DNA of 64,000 bases, taken from contig CANRIA010000008.1 of NCBI GenBank assembly GCA_947630555.1, forward strand, positions 1 to 64,000, written 5' to 3'. The translations under genes were made by a program, and so were the position numbers. Source of the DNA: an uncultured Clostridia bacterium. Its GTDB lineage: Bacteria > Bacillota > Clostridia > Oscillospirales > Ruminococcaceae. Shown in pieces: positions 1 through 9,266 of the stretch; within the stretch, counting starts at the first letter, position 1; each line of letters begins with the position of its first letter. The notes below the pieces were generated by a model, which did no database searches, had not been told where the DNA came from, and saw only the letters and a list, made by a program, of their open reading frames with translations.

Positions 1-78
1 GTTCGGGTTCGGGTTCGGGTTCGGGTTCGGGTTCGGGTTCGGGTTCGGGTTCGGATTCGGGTTCGGGTTCGGGTTCGA
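1..78. repeat. GTTCGG hexanucleotide tandem array (about 13 units)
   Basis: Twelve near-perfect GTTCGG units with one synonymous variant (ATTCGG at 55-60) and a degenerate thirteenth (GTTCGA). It is in frame with the pilin-like gene on the minus strand, where each unit encodes Pro-Asn. Because the unit is six bases, copy-number change lengthens or shortens the protein by two residues without a frameshift. The array continues to the window edge, so its full length is unknown. Confidence 0.95.
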
Positions 79-1788
79 CGGGGGGGTAACAGGCAAACTT
101 GAATCGTATGTGTATTTCAGCCTTATTTTAACTTCATGAGTCACAGGCTGTGTATAATCATACAGTGTTCCATCTTCACCATCATTGTAATAATATGCCC
201 ACTCATATCTGCCTGCACCCTTATTCATCAGAGTGTTGTCAAGTATCGGGCCTTCGGTTACAAGCTCGCCCTCTCTTATCTCACGGGTCGTACCTGTATA
301 GCCTGAAAAATCAGTCCACTCAATTTCGTTTCCGTCAACATCATAGAATGTTACATCGTAAGTTTTATAGCTTGATTCATAAACGCTTATGTCAGAGCTT
401 ACGTTCATGAAAGAAGATCTCTCCAGACCTGTGCCAACGTCTTTCCATATTTTGTGCAGGTGTGCGCCGGATTCTCCGGAAACATCTTCAACGCCTGCCC
501 AAGCCGGTATTTTATATGTAGGATCGCTTTCGGAGAAATTAGTTCCGTAAGGTACTCCAGTATACTGACCCAAAGTAGTTCCGGTGCCGTTTATGTCTTC
601 TTCACCGTAGAAATTAACGTTGAATTTAGGCATATCGGCCTTGGCTGTTCTTTTATAAACAGCATAGAGCTTCAGCTTTCCGCCGCCGGTAGGCTTTTGA
701 ATGTTATTAAGGTTTACATACGTTTCAGTTTCGCTGAAAATTCCCTTCAGCGGATCGGTGGTATATTGACCTGTACGCTGATAAACTACGCCGTCAACCT
801 CATAAGTTTCTATATTGTACTTCTCACAATACTGCTGTATAGCAAGCGAAACGTCGCTTCCGGCAGGAGCTTTGGATTCAAGGGTAGGCGTATCACGGTA
901 TTTCAGATTAGTACCTGTGGTAGCGCCGGAACCGGTATCCATAGTGTAGCATTCAAAATTAACGTTTGAAGCAGATCCTGACAGCGGACCGTTGGCTATC
1001 TTGTCTTTTCTGTCATAGAAAATATAGATATACGGCGTATCAATGCCACTGCTTGATGCAAATTTTGACTCGAATGTTGTTCTGCCAGCTGAAAGGTTTA
1101 TAAGCTCAACAGCCTTTGTTGCCGAGAAAGCCAACTCGTTATAATTGAAATCATTGCCATCATACATAGGCTTATAAACGTCCATGGTTACAAGCAATGC
1201 CTGCGCCTTCTCATTTACATCGGAAGAAGCCTTATAGTCGATAGCGAAAACAAACTTTTCGTCGTCCATAAATGTCTGGTCGCGAAGTGCAAAGTTATTT
1301 GTGAATACCTTATCATTAGTAAGCAGTGAATCGTCGGTAGTAACGTCTATATAGTGCGTACCGTTCAGGGCGTATTTCTGAATAGAACCTGTTGCGCCCT
1401 TTGCAACAGCCGCCGAAGAACCCTCACTGCGCACCGAATCATTATTCAGAACGATACAGTTTGTCGGAGCTATTTTATCCTTGCCGTCGGCTGCCAGATC
1501 AGTGTTTATTTTATTATAAACCTTATTTATATCTGCATCATCAGCCTCGGCAGGGTCTGCGACATATATATACACGCCCGTTGCATATGTAAGGTCGTCT
1601 TGCAGATACTCCGAAATCATTGTTACAGATTCTTCTTCGTTGAGATATGCATTCGTATTTTTATACAAATCTGCGGTAGGCTGTATAAAGTTGAGCACTG
1701 CACCCATGATTATACCCATAAGGCACATTACAACTATAAGCTCAACAAGGGTAAAACCTGAACTGTTTTTCTTTTTATTCATGTTCAT
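1..1788 (-). CDS. Prepilin-like surface protein with Pro-Asn repeat tail (3' end outside window)
   Basis: Open frame of at least 596 residues that runs off the left edge, so the C-terminus is missing. The N-terminus has a short basic leader and the class III prepilin signature G-FTLVEL (about residues 11-17), followed by a hydrophobic helix; known prepilin peptidases cut after the Gly and methylate the Phe. The body is Asn/Thr/Tyr-rich and includes stretches such as YDVTFYDVDGNEI that resemble InlB B-repeat/Listeria-Bacteroides repeat folds (tentative). It ends in a Pro-Asn dipeptide repeat encoded by a GTTCGG hexamer array. The ATG at 1788 has GGGGG about 8 bases upstream; a second in-frame ATG lies 2 codons later. 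It is the last visible gene of the pilus operon, 12 bases after the preceding prepilin. Probably a minor or tip pilin or adhesin; the exact role is inference. Confidence 0.75.
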   Translation of the reverse strand, partial: MNMNKKKNSSGFTLVELIVVMCLMGIIMGAVLNFIQPTADLYKNTNAYLNEEESVTMISEYLQDDLTYATGVYIYVADPAEADDADINKVYNKINTDLAADGKDKIAPTNCIVLNNDSVRSEGSSAAVAKGATGSIQKYALNGTHYIDVTTDDSLLTNDKVFTNNFALRDQTFMDDEKFVFAIDYKASSDVNEKAQALLVTMDVYKPMYDGNDFNYNELAFSATKAVELINLSAGRTTFESKFASSSGIDTPYIYIFYDRKDKIANGPLSGSASNVNFECYTMDTGSGATTGTNLKYRDTPTLESKAPAGSDVSLAIQQYCEKYNIETYEVDGVVYQRTGQYTTDPLKGIFSETETYVNLNNIQKPTGGGKLKLYAVYKRTAKADMPKFNVNFYGEEDINGTGTTLGQYTGVPYGTNFSESDPTYKIPAWAGVEDVSGESGAHLHKIWKDVGTGLERSSFMNVSSDISVYESSYKTYDVTFYDVDGNEIEWTDFSGYTGTTREIREGELVTEGPILDNTLMNKGAGRYEWAYYYNDGEDGTLYDYTQPVTHEVKIRLKYTYDSSLPVTPPSNPNPNPNPNPNPNPNPNPNPNPNPN

Positions 1789-1800
1789 ACTTCAGCCCCC

Positions 1801-2235
1801 TTAATCTACCCTGAAAAACCAGAGATTTGCGTCCTCATAGGTGGGCAGCACAGTACCTGTTTCATCATTGGTCTCGTGCTGGGTCTGAACTTGCAGCATG
1901 GTAACGTTTGATGTGCCTGTTATCTCTATAGGAGATGCCGCACCGGTATCGAGAATAAGCTGATAGTTAGTGCTTGCGGTATCAAAATTACTTGCATCAC
2001 CATATCTGTTTTCAGACAGGTATGCTGTTTGCTTATCTGTCTGATCATTCCACCTCTCGGTCTCGGTCTGCATTCTTAGCGAGAAGTTTGCTATAAAGCA
2101 TATCATTCCGGCAAGTATGCCGAATATGGTAGTGCCAACAAGCACCTCAACAAGGGTCATGCCCTTGTTGTTAGGTGATCTGCGGTTTTCTTCATTGGCT
2201 GCATCAGCATTGTGTTTAAAAAATTTCAAAACCAT
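1801..2235 (-). CDS. Prepilin-like protein (type IV pilin/pseudopilin)
   Basis: 144 residues. A 25-residue charged leader precedes the class III signal G-MTLVEVL (residues 25-32), where Met replaces the usual Phe after the cleavage site and Glu+5 is present; a hydrophobic helix (GTTIFGILAGMICFIANF) follows. A short Asn/Thr-rich globular part makes up the rest. Start ATG at 2235 is supported by AAGGAGG seven bases upstream. It lies between the PilX-like gene (12 bases upstream) and the long prepilin-like gene (12 bases downstream), so it is co-transcribed. Most likely a minor pilin or pseudopilin; whether it is the major subunit cannot be told from sequence. Confidence 0.8.
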   Translation of the reverse strand: MVLKFFKHNADAANEENRRSPNNKGMTLVEVLVGTTIFGILAGMICFIANFSLRMQTETERWNDQTDKQTAYLSENRYGDASNFDTASTNYQLILDTGAASPIEITGTSNVTMLQVQTQHETNDETGTVLPTYEDANLWFFRVD

Positions 2236-2247
2236 ACTAACGCCTCC

Positions 2248-4680
2248 TTATCTGGACTCATAGTGGTCAAACTTTATCTCGGTCGTGCTGTTTGAGCCGC
2301 TTGTACCAACGCCCGAACCGGGTGCAGGAGCTACGAATTCTACGCCGAAAGTATTGTGACCTGTGAATGTCTCATCTATAATTGCGCCGAGTATACCAAG
2401 ACGAGCATCTGTTCCGAGAGCAGACAGACCTTCTATAGTAGTACCGTTGCCTCTGTAATATTTACCGGTTTGCAAACCAAACGCCGAGGAATTAAGTGCT
2501 CCATTTGGCGCATAGAATATCAGTTCAAGAGGTCCGCAGCAGTTGCCGACAATATCGCCGGTATTGAATGTATCGCCATTCTTGAGCATAAGATACGTTC
2601 TGCACGGCTGTGGTGTATAAACGCCGTAAGTATTACCGCCGGCATCCTTATATGGGCTGCCGTCCTTCTTCTGGAAGATATAATTTTCTATCGAGCCGTC
2701 ATCGCTGTTGACTTTTGAGGTAAGGTTCAGTGCATACTGCTCTTTCATGAAATACTTATAAGTATAGTAGTCAAAAACGCTGACAGTACCATTAAGTGTC
2801 ATATTCGGCTCATCCTGATCGTATATGAAGTAGCAGAATCCATCGGGTTCCTTACCGGGTACCCATTTGCCGGTGTTTTCATCAAATTCGCCGTTCTTTA
2901 TAACTATATTAACGCCGTTTGAGAAAGACAGGCTCTTATCGAGTTCTACAACAAAATCGCCGGTGACCTTGTTCATATCTATAAGGATATTTTTTGTGTC
3001 ATACGAACCTGTTAGTTGACACGAAGATGTAGGCACATCAGCGCTTGGTATTACATAATCAAAATGCATACCAAGTTCATCATCAGTAACATTAGCCGCG
3101 AAAAGGTTATCACTAGAAGCAGCCTGACCGCCAACAGGCATATTGAATGCAACATCAAGCTTCTGTTTTACCTCTACGTTGCCGGCCAAGAAGTCTTCGG
3201 TCGATTCATAATTACGCTCGTAATTGCCAAAATCGGTAGAAGGCTTATAGTTTCTGCTGGTAACTGTGCCCTTAACTATACCGTCTTTCTTGATATACTG
3301 CACACGGTTTGCAGGGAACATTGCTCTGAGCTGTGCTACAGTCCAGTAATTATTTGAACCGGCTGTCATTCTTATTCTCAAAACACCGTCATCTATCCAT
3401 TTATATATTGTTTCCTCATCAAGACCTGCACCGCTTATAGCATTGCATATTATCGGGCTTTTTGACGAGCTTATGGTAGTTGCGGAGTCTACATAAAGTG
3501 TGCCGTTAACACTGTATGGCTTATCGTTACCGTCCATTATTCTTATGTCGCCCTCAACATACAGATCACCGTTTATCTCAAAGCCATTTGATGAACCATA
3601 TACTATGAAATCTCCGTTTTCGTCCTTAGTAAGCGGTGTAATAATTCCTGTTATTACGTTTTTATTTAAAGTGCTGTCCCAAGCGGTTGATACCTGCAAT
3701 GCACAGCGATTCTTTTCGTAATCGGACAGATCGGTATGTGCATGAACCTTATCCCAGTCAGCATCAGAGAGTTTATAGCAATACACGTTGCCGTAAGTTG
3801 TCAGCCTTGAGTTGCCGGTAAGGTTTACGGTAGAGCAATACAGATCCATATATTGCTCGTTTGCGCCTGCCAAACCTATAGTTATAGGCTTATCGGGTGA
3901 GAACATACCGCCAACAGAAATATACTGAGATGTATTATCGTCATTCTTTCTGTTAGCAGGTTCAAACGTACAGTCGCCGCCGTCGTTTATATAGAAGTTA
4001 TGTCCTGCAATAACAAAACTGCCGGCTTTATTGTTAGGGTCAGTCTGCCACTTATAGGTCGTCAGCACGTTAAAATCAGCGCCGGTAATTACAGAACCTG
4101 CTGCGGTAGCGTTGTTTGACGTATTATAAGATGATCTTGTAGTCAAAGAACCTACGCTTGAAGCCGATTGACCGAAGCCGGTAGAGCCGTTACTATAGAG
4201 AACGTTGTCTATAGTAGCAGGGTTTGTAAGTTCCATTATTGAATAATAGGCATTTATTGTTTCAGCCTGACCGAGGCAGTAGCCTGTTACAGAAACTTTG
4301 ATATAGCCCTGACCCGACCTTGTAACGCTTACCGAACAATCGCTGCCCGGTATAAGGTTTTCAAGATCATAGACACCCGAGCCGTCTTGCAGTTTAAGTG
4401 TGCCTTGAGAGCCATTGCCGCTGTTAGCATCTGCCATATCAAGCAATGTGGTGTAATCCATACCATCCTTCTCAAAGTAGTCATGAATACTGCCCAAAGC
4501 AGATGATGCGATATAATATGCCTGTTCACTGTTATAATTGTTATACGCATTTGTATGTGCACGGTTTACAAACGATATTACCGCCGTCAACAAAACTGCC
4601 GCAAAGCAAGCCACCGTCAGAACTGTCAGAAGTACCGCGCCACTGCGGTTGCTGTTGCGTTTGCGTTCGTTTACAGTCAT
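2248..4680 (-). CDS. Very large PilX-like pilus assembly protein
   Basis: 810 residues from the chosen start. After a basic N-terminus (RKRNSNRSG) comes one hydrophobic helix (AVLLTVLTVACFAAVLLTAVISFV) and then NSEQAYYIASSALGSIHDYF, the helix style of PilX/GspK-like minor pilins, whose family members lack the strict FTLVE motif. The remaining 740 or so residues are Gly/Asn/Thr/Asp-rich with many short beta-type segments and no recognised domain; PilX proteins are usually under about 250 residues, so this is exceptionally long. An ATG at 4689 is possible, but AAGAAAGG abuts it directly and is correctly spaced (9 bases) for the ATG at 4680. It sits between pilO-like and prepilin genes. Likely a surface-exposed pilus initiation or adhesive subunit (inference). 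Confidence 0.65.
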   Translation of the reverse strand: MTVNERKRNSNRSGAVLLTVLTVACFAAVLLTAVISFVNRAHTNAYNNYNSEQAYYIASSALGSIHDYFEKDGMDYTTLLDMADANSGNGSQGTLKLQDGSGVYDLENLIPGSDCSVSVTRSGQGYIKVSVTGYCLGQAETINAYYSIMELTNPATIDNVLYSNGSTGFGQSASSVGSLTTRSSYNTSNNATAAGSVITGADFNVLTTYKWQTDPNNKAGSFVIAGHNFYINDGGDCTFEPANRKNDDNTSQYISVGGMFSPDKPITIGLAGANEQYMDLYCSTVNLTGNSRLTTYGNVYCYKLSDADWDKVHAHTDLSDYEKNRCALQVSTAWDSTLNKNVITGIITPLTKDENGDFIVYGSSNGFEINGDLYVEGDIRIMDGNDKPYSVNGTLYVDSATTISSSKSPIICNAISGAGLDEETIYKWIDDGVLRIRMTAGSNNYWTVAQLRAMFPANRVQYIKKDGIVKGTVTSRNYKPSTDFGNYERNYESTEDFLAGNVEVKQKLDVAFNMPVGGQAASSDNLFAANVTDDELGMHFDYVIPSADVPTSSCQLTGSYDTKNILIDMNKVTGDFVVELDKSLSFSNGVNIVIKNGEFDENTGKWVPGKEPDGFCYFIYDQDEPNMTLNGTVSVFDYYTYKYFMKEQYALNLTSKVNSDDGSIENYIFQKKDGSPYKDAGGNTYGVYTPQPCRTYLMLKNGDTFNTGDIVGNCCGPLELIFYAPNGALNSSAFGLQTGKYYRGNGTTIEGLSALGTDARLGILGAIIDETFTGHNTFGVEFVAPAPGSGVGTSGSNSTTEIKFDHYESR

Positions 4681-4782
4681 AAATACCATCCTTTCTTAAA
4701 TCGTTAAAAACCTGTTGTTTCCAATAAACACGATTGGGTGAAAGCGAAATTACGCCTTCACCTGATCGTTTTTTGTTAAATT

Positions 4783-5535
4783 TTAGCCCTCGGCTGTATC
4801 AGTGCCGGTCATAGAGAAGGTGCCGTCTTCGATCATCTTATCTATTTCGTCAAGACTGGGCATCTGGAGCGGAGTCATATAGTACAGCTCCAGCGACAGC
4901 GAACCGTCGCAGCCCTCTTCAGAAGTAGCTTCTGAAACGTTGAACGAAAGGCTTGTAACAACAAGTGTAGTATACTCAAGAGTTTTGAGCTTGTCGATAT
5001 AACTGAATATCTGATCTCTTGTTGCGCCCTTGAACTGAATGTTGAAGCTATAGCAGCCTATGCTCTGGGTAGGTATCGACTGACCGGAATTACCTGTCTG
5101 ATTATCAACAGTATTACCTATGCCGATATTTGCATAATCGTCAAACGGGGTATCTATTCCGCCGCTTGAAGTATACGAATAAGGTGCAAGAGCCTTTAGT
5201 GTCTGCGATACTGTAAGAGATGTTATCTCTATTTTATCCTCATCCATCTGCTGTTTTACCTCATGAGAGATATTTATAGCACTTTCGTCTTCATAGAATC
5301 TCTCTCTCAGTTCATTACATTCTTTTGTAATGTTTATAACTTCATCTCTTACCTGAGCTTTTTCTTCTACTTCCTGCTGTTTTTGCTGATATGTAGAGCG
5401 GAGATCATTATACTCCTTCTTTGAATCCTGAACTTCTTTCCAAGCCGGTCTGATTATAAACCAAGCTCCGCAGAAGATCAGCAATATTATTACTACTACG
5501 GTCAGCATGACCCTATCTCTTTGTGTAAGTTTCAT
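4783..5535 (-). CDS. PilO-like inner-membrane pilus alignment protein
   Basis: 250 residues. Short cytoplasmic N-terminus, one transmembrane helix (VMLTVVVIILLIFCGAWFII, about 9-28), then a long charged coiled-coil stretch (about 30-100) and a C-terminal alpha/beta domain. This layout, the size and the position directly after the PilM/PilN gene match PilO, which pairs with PilN in the periplasmic or extracytoplasmic alignment complex of type IV pili. Sequence identity to PilO is not obvious by eye, so the call rests on architecture and synteny. The start follows the pilMN stop by 15 bases, with a G-rich Shine-Dalgarno. Confidence 0.65.
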   Translation of the reverse strand: MKLTQRDRVMLTVVVIILLIFCGAWFIIRPAWKEVQDSKKEYNDLRSTYQQKQQEVEEKAQVRDEVINITKECNELRERFYEDESAINISHEVKQQMDEDKIEITSLTVSQTLKALAPYSYTSSGGIDTPFDDYANIGIGNTVDNQTGNSGQSIPTQSIGCYSFNIQFKGATRDQIFSYIDKLKTLEYTTLVVTSLSFNVSEATSEEGCDGSLSLELYYMTPLQMPSLDEIDKMIEDGTFSMTGTDTAEG

Positions 5536-5550
5536 CTAAGACCGCCCCCT

Positions 5551-7110
5551 TTACTCAGCTTCATTGCCGCTGTCTTCGGCACCTGTATCTTCAGCAGGCT
5601 GCTGACCGAAATTGCCCTCTTTAAGGGTGAATGTCATTGACGGGAGGATATATGTAAGTTTGCCGTCCTCGTCTTCTTCGGTATTCCAGCCGCTATATGT
5701 AAATGCATAATATTCGCCGGAATCTCTTACAGCCGTTACATATTTTATAAGGTCTTCTTCAGAATTGAAGCGTATATTGCTTATTGTTATTGTACCGCCT
5801 ATATTATAGGAGAAATCAGAAAATCCTGTTTTTGAATCTGCATCGGGTATAGCGCCGTTATCGGCTGCCAGCGTTACTATCTTATCGTAGATCTCGTTTG
5901 AAAGCTGCGGAAGTGTATCAAACGCTTGATTTACAGCCTTTGCGCTGTCGCGGTAGCCTGTTACATTTTGCAGCACCAGATCATAAGCGGAAGCTTTTTG
6001 TATCTGTTCATCTGCCTCGGCGATCTTCTTATTTATATCGTCGATATCGCTTCTTACAGATGAATTCCAAGCTGCAAGACCTATCTTTCCGGCTGCTATC
6101 AGCGCGCACACAACTGCCACGCCGCCCAGCAGCATCACAAAGAACTGCTTATTTGCTCCGGTAGAACGTCCTGTTGCGCTGTCTATTTCAAGAAGGTTTA
6201 TACGCTCGGTGAGCTTATTTCTCTTAAACAGAGCGCCTATGGCATTTGCAAATATGGTGAACTCAAAGTTCTCATAACCGGTTATCTGCGCAGGAACGGG
6301 GAGTATTGAAACTGCTATATCCATCTTAGCCATTTCGTCGGCATACTTAATGTAGTCGTCTATCTGACCATAGAGTATAACGTTTGAGATACCCGGACCG
6401 CCTCTTGCCTTGTTGAACTGTGACATTCTGAATATATTCTCTGTCATAGCCTCAACGAGGTAATCTTCAGAATCGTAGTCTTCCTCGGCTATAGGAGTGT
6501 ATCTTGCGAATGCCATCTGACCGTTTTCAAACAAGGTCATTCCGAGGAATGTGGGATCAAGCTGCATAACGAGCAGCGGCATTTTAGCTGCGTTTGCCTT
6601 ATCCGACAAAACTATACGCGATATAGAGTTACAGCTTATATTTGCGCTCTTGAGGTTTATGTTCATTAAGCTGAACAGTTTTCTGTAACTTTCAACTACC
6701 GCAAACGGGCAGGCAGTGGCAAGCACCTTCATAGCACCGGGATTATCTGGGCCTGCTTCACCTACTATAGTATATGAAATGGAGAAGTCGTTTGTCAGAC
6801 CCATTTCATGAACCATCTGGTTCTGCACCATTGAAAGGAACTGGTCGGGTTTTGCCTTGGGGATAACAAGCTCTTTAAATACTATATTATTTGAAGAGAA
6901 TGTCAGTATGGCGTTTTTGTCGAACATATTTTCCTCTCTTATTTTAGCGAGGATAGTGTCGCTTGCGCCTGTAAGGTTTACAACCTCGCCGCTGACGATC
7001 ATATCGGGCGGCATTTCTATGATACAAGATTTTTCTATCTTTATCTTTCCGCCCACGCTATCGCCCTTTACGGCATAAATTTGTCTGTCTGAAATATCAA
7101 ATGACAGCAT
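5551..7110 (-). CDS. PilM-PilN fusion protein (type IV pilus)
   Basis: 519 residues. Residues 1 to about 300 look like PilM, the actin-like cytoplasmic ATPase of the pilus alignment complex (MLSFDISDRQIYAVKG start, strand-rich halves). At 304-308 is INLLE, the short motif that PilN normally uses to dock on PilM; a transmembrane helix follows (about 323-341, FFVMLLGGVAVVCALIAAG), then a coiled coil (about 350-400) and an extracytoplasmic domain, as in PilN. So the two normally separate proteins are one polypeptide, fused exactly at the docking motif. ATG 7110 has GAGAGGTG upstream. Located between pilC and pilO-like genes. The PilM half could also be described as GspL-like. Confidence 0.8.
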   Translation of the reverse strand: MLSFDISDRQIYAVKGDSVGGKIKIEKSCIIEMPPDMIVSGEVVNLTGASDTILAKIREENMFDKNAILTFSSNNIVFKELVIPKAKPDQFLSMVQNQMVHEMGLTNDFSISYTIVGEAGPDNPGAMKVLATACPFAVVESYRKLFSLMNINLKSANISCNSISRIVLSDKANAAKMPLLVMQLDPTFLGMTLFENGQMAFARYTPIAEEDYDSEDYLVEAMTENIFRMSQFNKARGGPGISNVILYGQIDDYIKYADEMAKMDIAVSILPVPAQITGYENFEFTIFANAIGALFKRNKLTERINLLEIDSATGRSTGANKQFFVMLLGGVAVVCALIAAGKIGLAAWNSSVRSDIDDINKKIAEADEQIQKASAYDLVLQNVTGYRDSAKAVNQAFDTLPQLSNEIYDKIVTLAADNGAIPDADSKTGFSDFSYNIGGTITISNIRFNSEEDLIKYVTAVRDSGEYYAFTYSGWNTEEDEDGKLTYILPSMTFTLKEGNFGQQPAEDTGAEDSGNEAE

Positions 7111-7151
7111 TTATTCTTTCACCTCTCTGATTTATTAGCAGTTTATTTTGA

Positions 7152-8348
7152 TCATTCGCCGGTAACGCCGTCGAGTCCGCCGTACAGCATCGGGAATATA
7201 CCTGCAAGACAAAGTCCTATAGCGGCGCCCATTACGATTATCATAAGAGGTTCCATAAGACCTACAAGTCTTTCGATAGCGGAGTCGGATTCTTCTTCGT
7301 AGTAGTCAGCAGTTTTTGCCAGTATCTCGTCCAGTGCGCCCGACTCTTCACCAACATAGATGATAGAGCAGAACATTGAGTCGAAAACTTCTGTCTTCTG
7401 TATTGAGCTGGAGAGCGGCTGACCTTGCTTAACTTCATCGACTATCTGTATGAATGCAGCATCAATGTATGTATTGCCAAGTATCTTTGATGAACGTTCA
7501 AGACATTCTACCATCGGTATACCGGAAGAATACAGTGACGACATTGATCTTGCGAAACGTCCTGTGTAGATTATCTTCAGCAGTGCGCCGACCTTTGGGA
7601 ATTTAAGCTTCAGCTCGTCAAATTTCAGTCTTACCGATTCGATCTTCAGACCGTATACTATCGCGAATATAACCACCGCGACGATAATGATGAGCAACCA
7701 CCATTTCTCAATAATAAAGTCTGAGAATGCGAACAGCGCGCGGCTGAGTATCGACATATCTTCCTCTGCCATCATTCCTGCAAAGTTAGGAAGTATGAGA
7801 GTAAACATACCTATTACCATTACAACGCAGAGTATAGCAAGTATTATCGGGTACATCATAGCGCCCTTTACCTTGTTTGACGTTTTGTTTTCCTTTGCAT
7901 AGTGGTCTTGCAGTCTTGCCATTACTATGTCCAGAGTACCGGAAGATTCGCCCGCGCCTATCATACTGATAAAGAATTCGGGGAAACAGCCGTCTTTTTC
8001 CTGCAATGCCTCAGTGAGCGTTGCGCCCTTCTGAACGCTTTCGTAAACGTCAAGCCACGTTTGCTGAGCCGATTTGTTGTCCATCTGCTTATACAGAATG
8101 TCCAAAGCCTTTACTATTGTAAGTCCGGATGACATCATTGCCGACAGCTGACGGCAGCAGAAAGACAGCTCCTTTGTTTTGAATTTGTGCGCGGAATTTG
8201 TACCCTTGCCCAGATCGGCCTGGATCTTTACCGGAAACCAGCCTTGGTCATATATCTTGGCGTTGACCTCTTCTTTGGTTTCGGCATCCATACTGCCTTT
8301 TATGGTCTTACCGGTAGTATCCTTCGCAACATAAACAAACTTCTTCAT
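7152..8348 (-). CDS. pilC: PilC/GspF-family inner-membrane platform protein
   Basis: 398 residues with the two tandem GspF domains of this family (about 65-190 and 265-390). Characteristic segments are seen: FCCRQLSAMMSSGL (first domain), the large hydrophobic hairpins near 168-192 and 216-234, FARSMSSLYSSGIPMVECL (second domain), and a C-terminal helix with EPLMIIVMGAAIG. In type IV pili and type II secretion it is the membrane platform that couples the assembly ATPase to pilin insertion. First gene of the visible operon; GGAGGTG precedes the ATG and a good sigma-A promoter lies at 8416-8445. No PilB/PilT ATPase gene is next to it, which is unusual for the family. Confidence 0.92.
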   Translation of the reverse strand: MKKFVYVAKDTTGKTIKGSMDAETKEEVNAKIYDQGWFPVKIQADLGKGTNSAHKFKTKELSFCCRQLSAMMSSGLTIVKALDILYKQMDNKSAQQTWLDVYESVQKGATLTEALQEKDGCFPEFFISMIGAGESSGTLDIVMARLQDHYAKENKTSNKVKGAMMYPIILAILCVVMVIGMFTLILPNFAGMMAEEDMSILSRALFAFSDFIIEKWWLLIIIVAVVIFAIVYGLKIESVRLKFDELKLKFPKVGALLKIIYTGRFARSMSSLYSSGIPMVECLERSSKILGNTYIDAAFIQIVDEVKQGQPLSSSIQKTEVFDSMFCSIIYVGEESGALDEILAKTADYYEEESDSAIERLVGLMEPLMIIVMGAAIGLCLAGIFPMLYGGLDGVTGE

Positions 8349-8415
8349 GTCTGTATAGTTACACCTCCACAGATGTTATACAACTTATCTCAAGTCGCAC
8401 TAACACATTTTCTTT

Positions 8416-8445
8416 ATTATAACACATTTCACACCCAACAATCAA
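8416..8445 (-). promoter_or_regulatory. Promoter of the pilus operon
   Basis: On the minus strand TTGATT (8440-8445), an 18-base spacer and TATAAT (8416-8421). It lies about 70 bases before the pilC start and there is no other gene between, so it probably drives the whole pilus operon. Confidence 0.6.
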
Positions 8446-8573
8446 GCCATTTTGGCATATATTTTGTTTAATTTATTGTAAAAAAAATTCGCTTCTTTTT
8501 ATATAGTTTGACTAAAAAGCCCTTGCAGACGGCGTTTGCGGCTGTTATTTTCTTCCCTGAAAGGATTTTTTAT

Positions 8574-9071
8574 TTACACATCAGGGTGTTTTTTCAAATA
8601 AATTGCATGACTGACAAAATACACCGTCATGAGCAGAGCTATCATAAGAACCTGAGAAATGATGACCGCCGAGGTATAGTCGCCGCCATTCACCCACCTA
8701 CAGGTGACAAAATACTGAGTAAGCAGCATTTTGGGTATATCGGTAGCGTGGTCAATAAACAACACCGGTGCAAAATACACCAAAAACATAGCGGCGCAGC
8801 AAATTATACTGCTGAAAAGGTCAAACCTGCCGTATGCTGTATTGCGCTTGCCGTCCTCCCATATGACCCAGCACAAGAAGGCGAACATCACTATCCACGC
8901 ACAGAATGACTGCAAACTCTCGGAAGTGAGCACTGCCTGCACGCTGTCATCGGCAACGGCGTTGGTTATAACGTCCATAAGCAGGGGCACCAGTATGCCG
9001 CAGCCTATGTTAAGCACAACTGTCAGCACACAATATTTTACTACAAATTTCATCTGTTCAAATGTAAGCAT
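8574..9071 (-). CDS. Small four-helix membrane protein, unknown function
   Basis: 165 residues with four clear hydrophobic helices (about 11-32, 55-76, 88-107 and 135-155) and short charged loops; the C-terminus YLKKHPDV is basic and probably cytoplasmic. I recognise no family or catalytic motif. ATG 9071 is preceded by AGGAGGG at good spacing. It is transcribed alone, upstream of but well separated from the pilus operon (225 bases) and divergent from the XRE regulator at 9267. A link to either neighbour is only positional. Confidence 0.6.
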   Translation of the reverse strand: MLTFEQMKFVVKYCVLTVVLNIGCGILVPLLMDVITNAVADDSVQAVLTSESLQSFCAWIVMFAFLCWVIWEDGKRNTAYGRFDLFSSIICCAAMFLVYFAPVLFIDHATDIPKMLLTQYFVTCRWVNGGDYTSAVIISQVLMIALLMTVYFVSHAIYLKKHPDV

Positions 9072-9166
9072 ACCGTCCCTCCTGTCATATTACACATCAT
9101 ACAATAAAATTTTACCGCATTTTTTGCGATTTGTCAATAAAAATACGGAAAATTTCAGATCACCTA

Positions 9167-9195
9167 TTGAAAAATATATTTAAATGTGTTATAAT
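9167..9195 (+). promoter_or_regulatory. Promoter of XRE regulator gene, with a nearby inverted repeat
   Basis: TTGAAA (9167-9172), 17 bases, TATAAT (9190-9195). Downstream, between this promoter and the start codon, ACATTA-N6-TAATGT (9234-9251) is a perfect inverted repeat that could be an operator for autoregulation. Confidence 0.6.
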
Positions 9196-9266
9196 ATTGT
9201 AAATGAAGTTTACAGAGTTTTCACTTTTATTGACATTACATATATAATGTAAGGGAGGCTTGAAAT

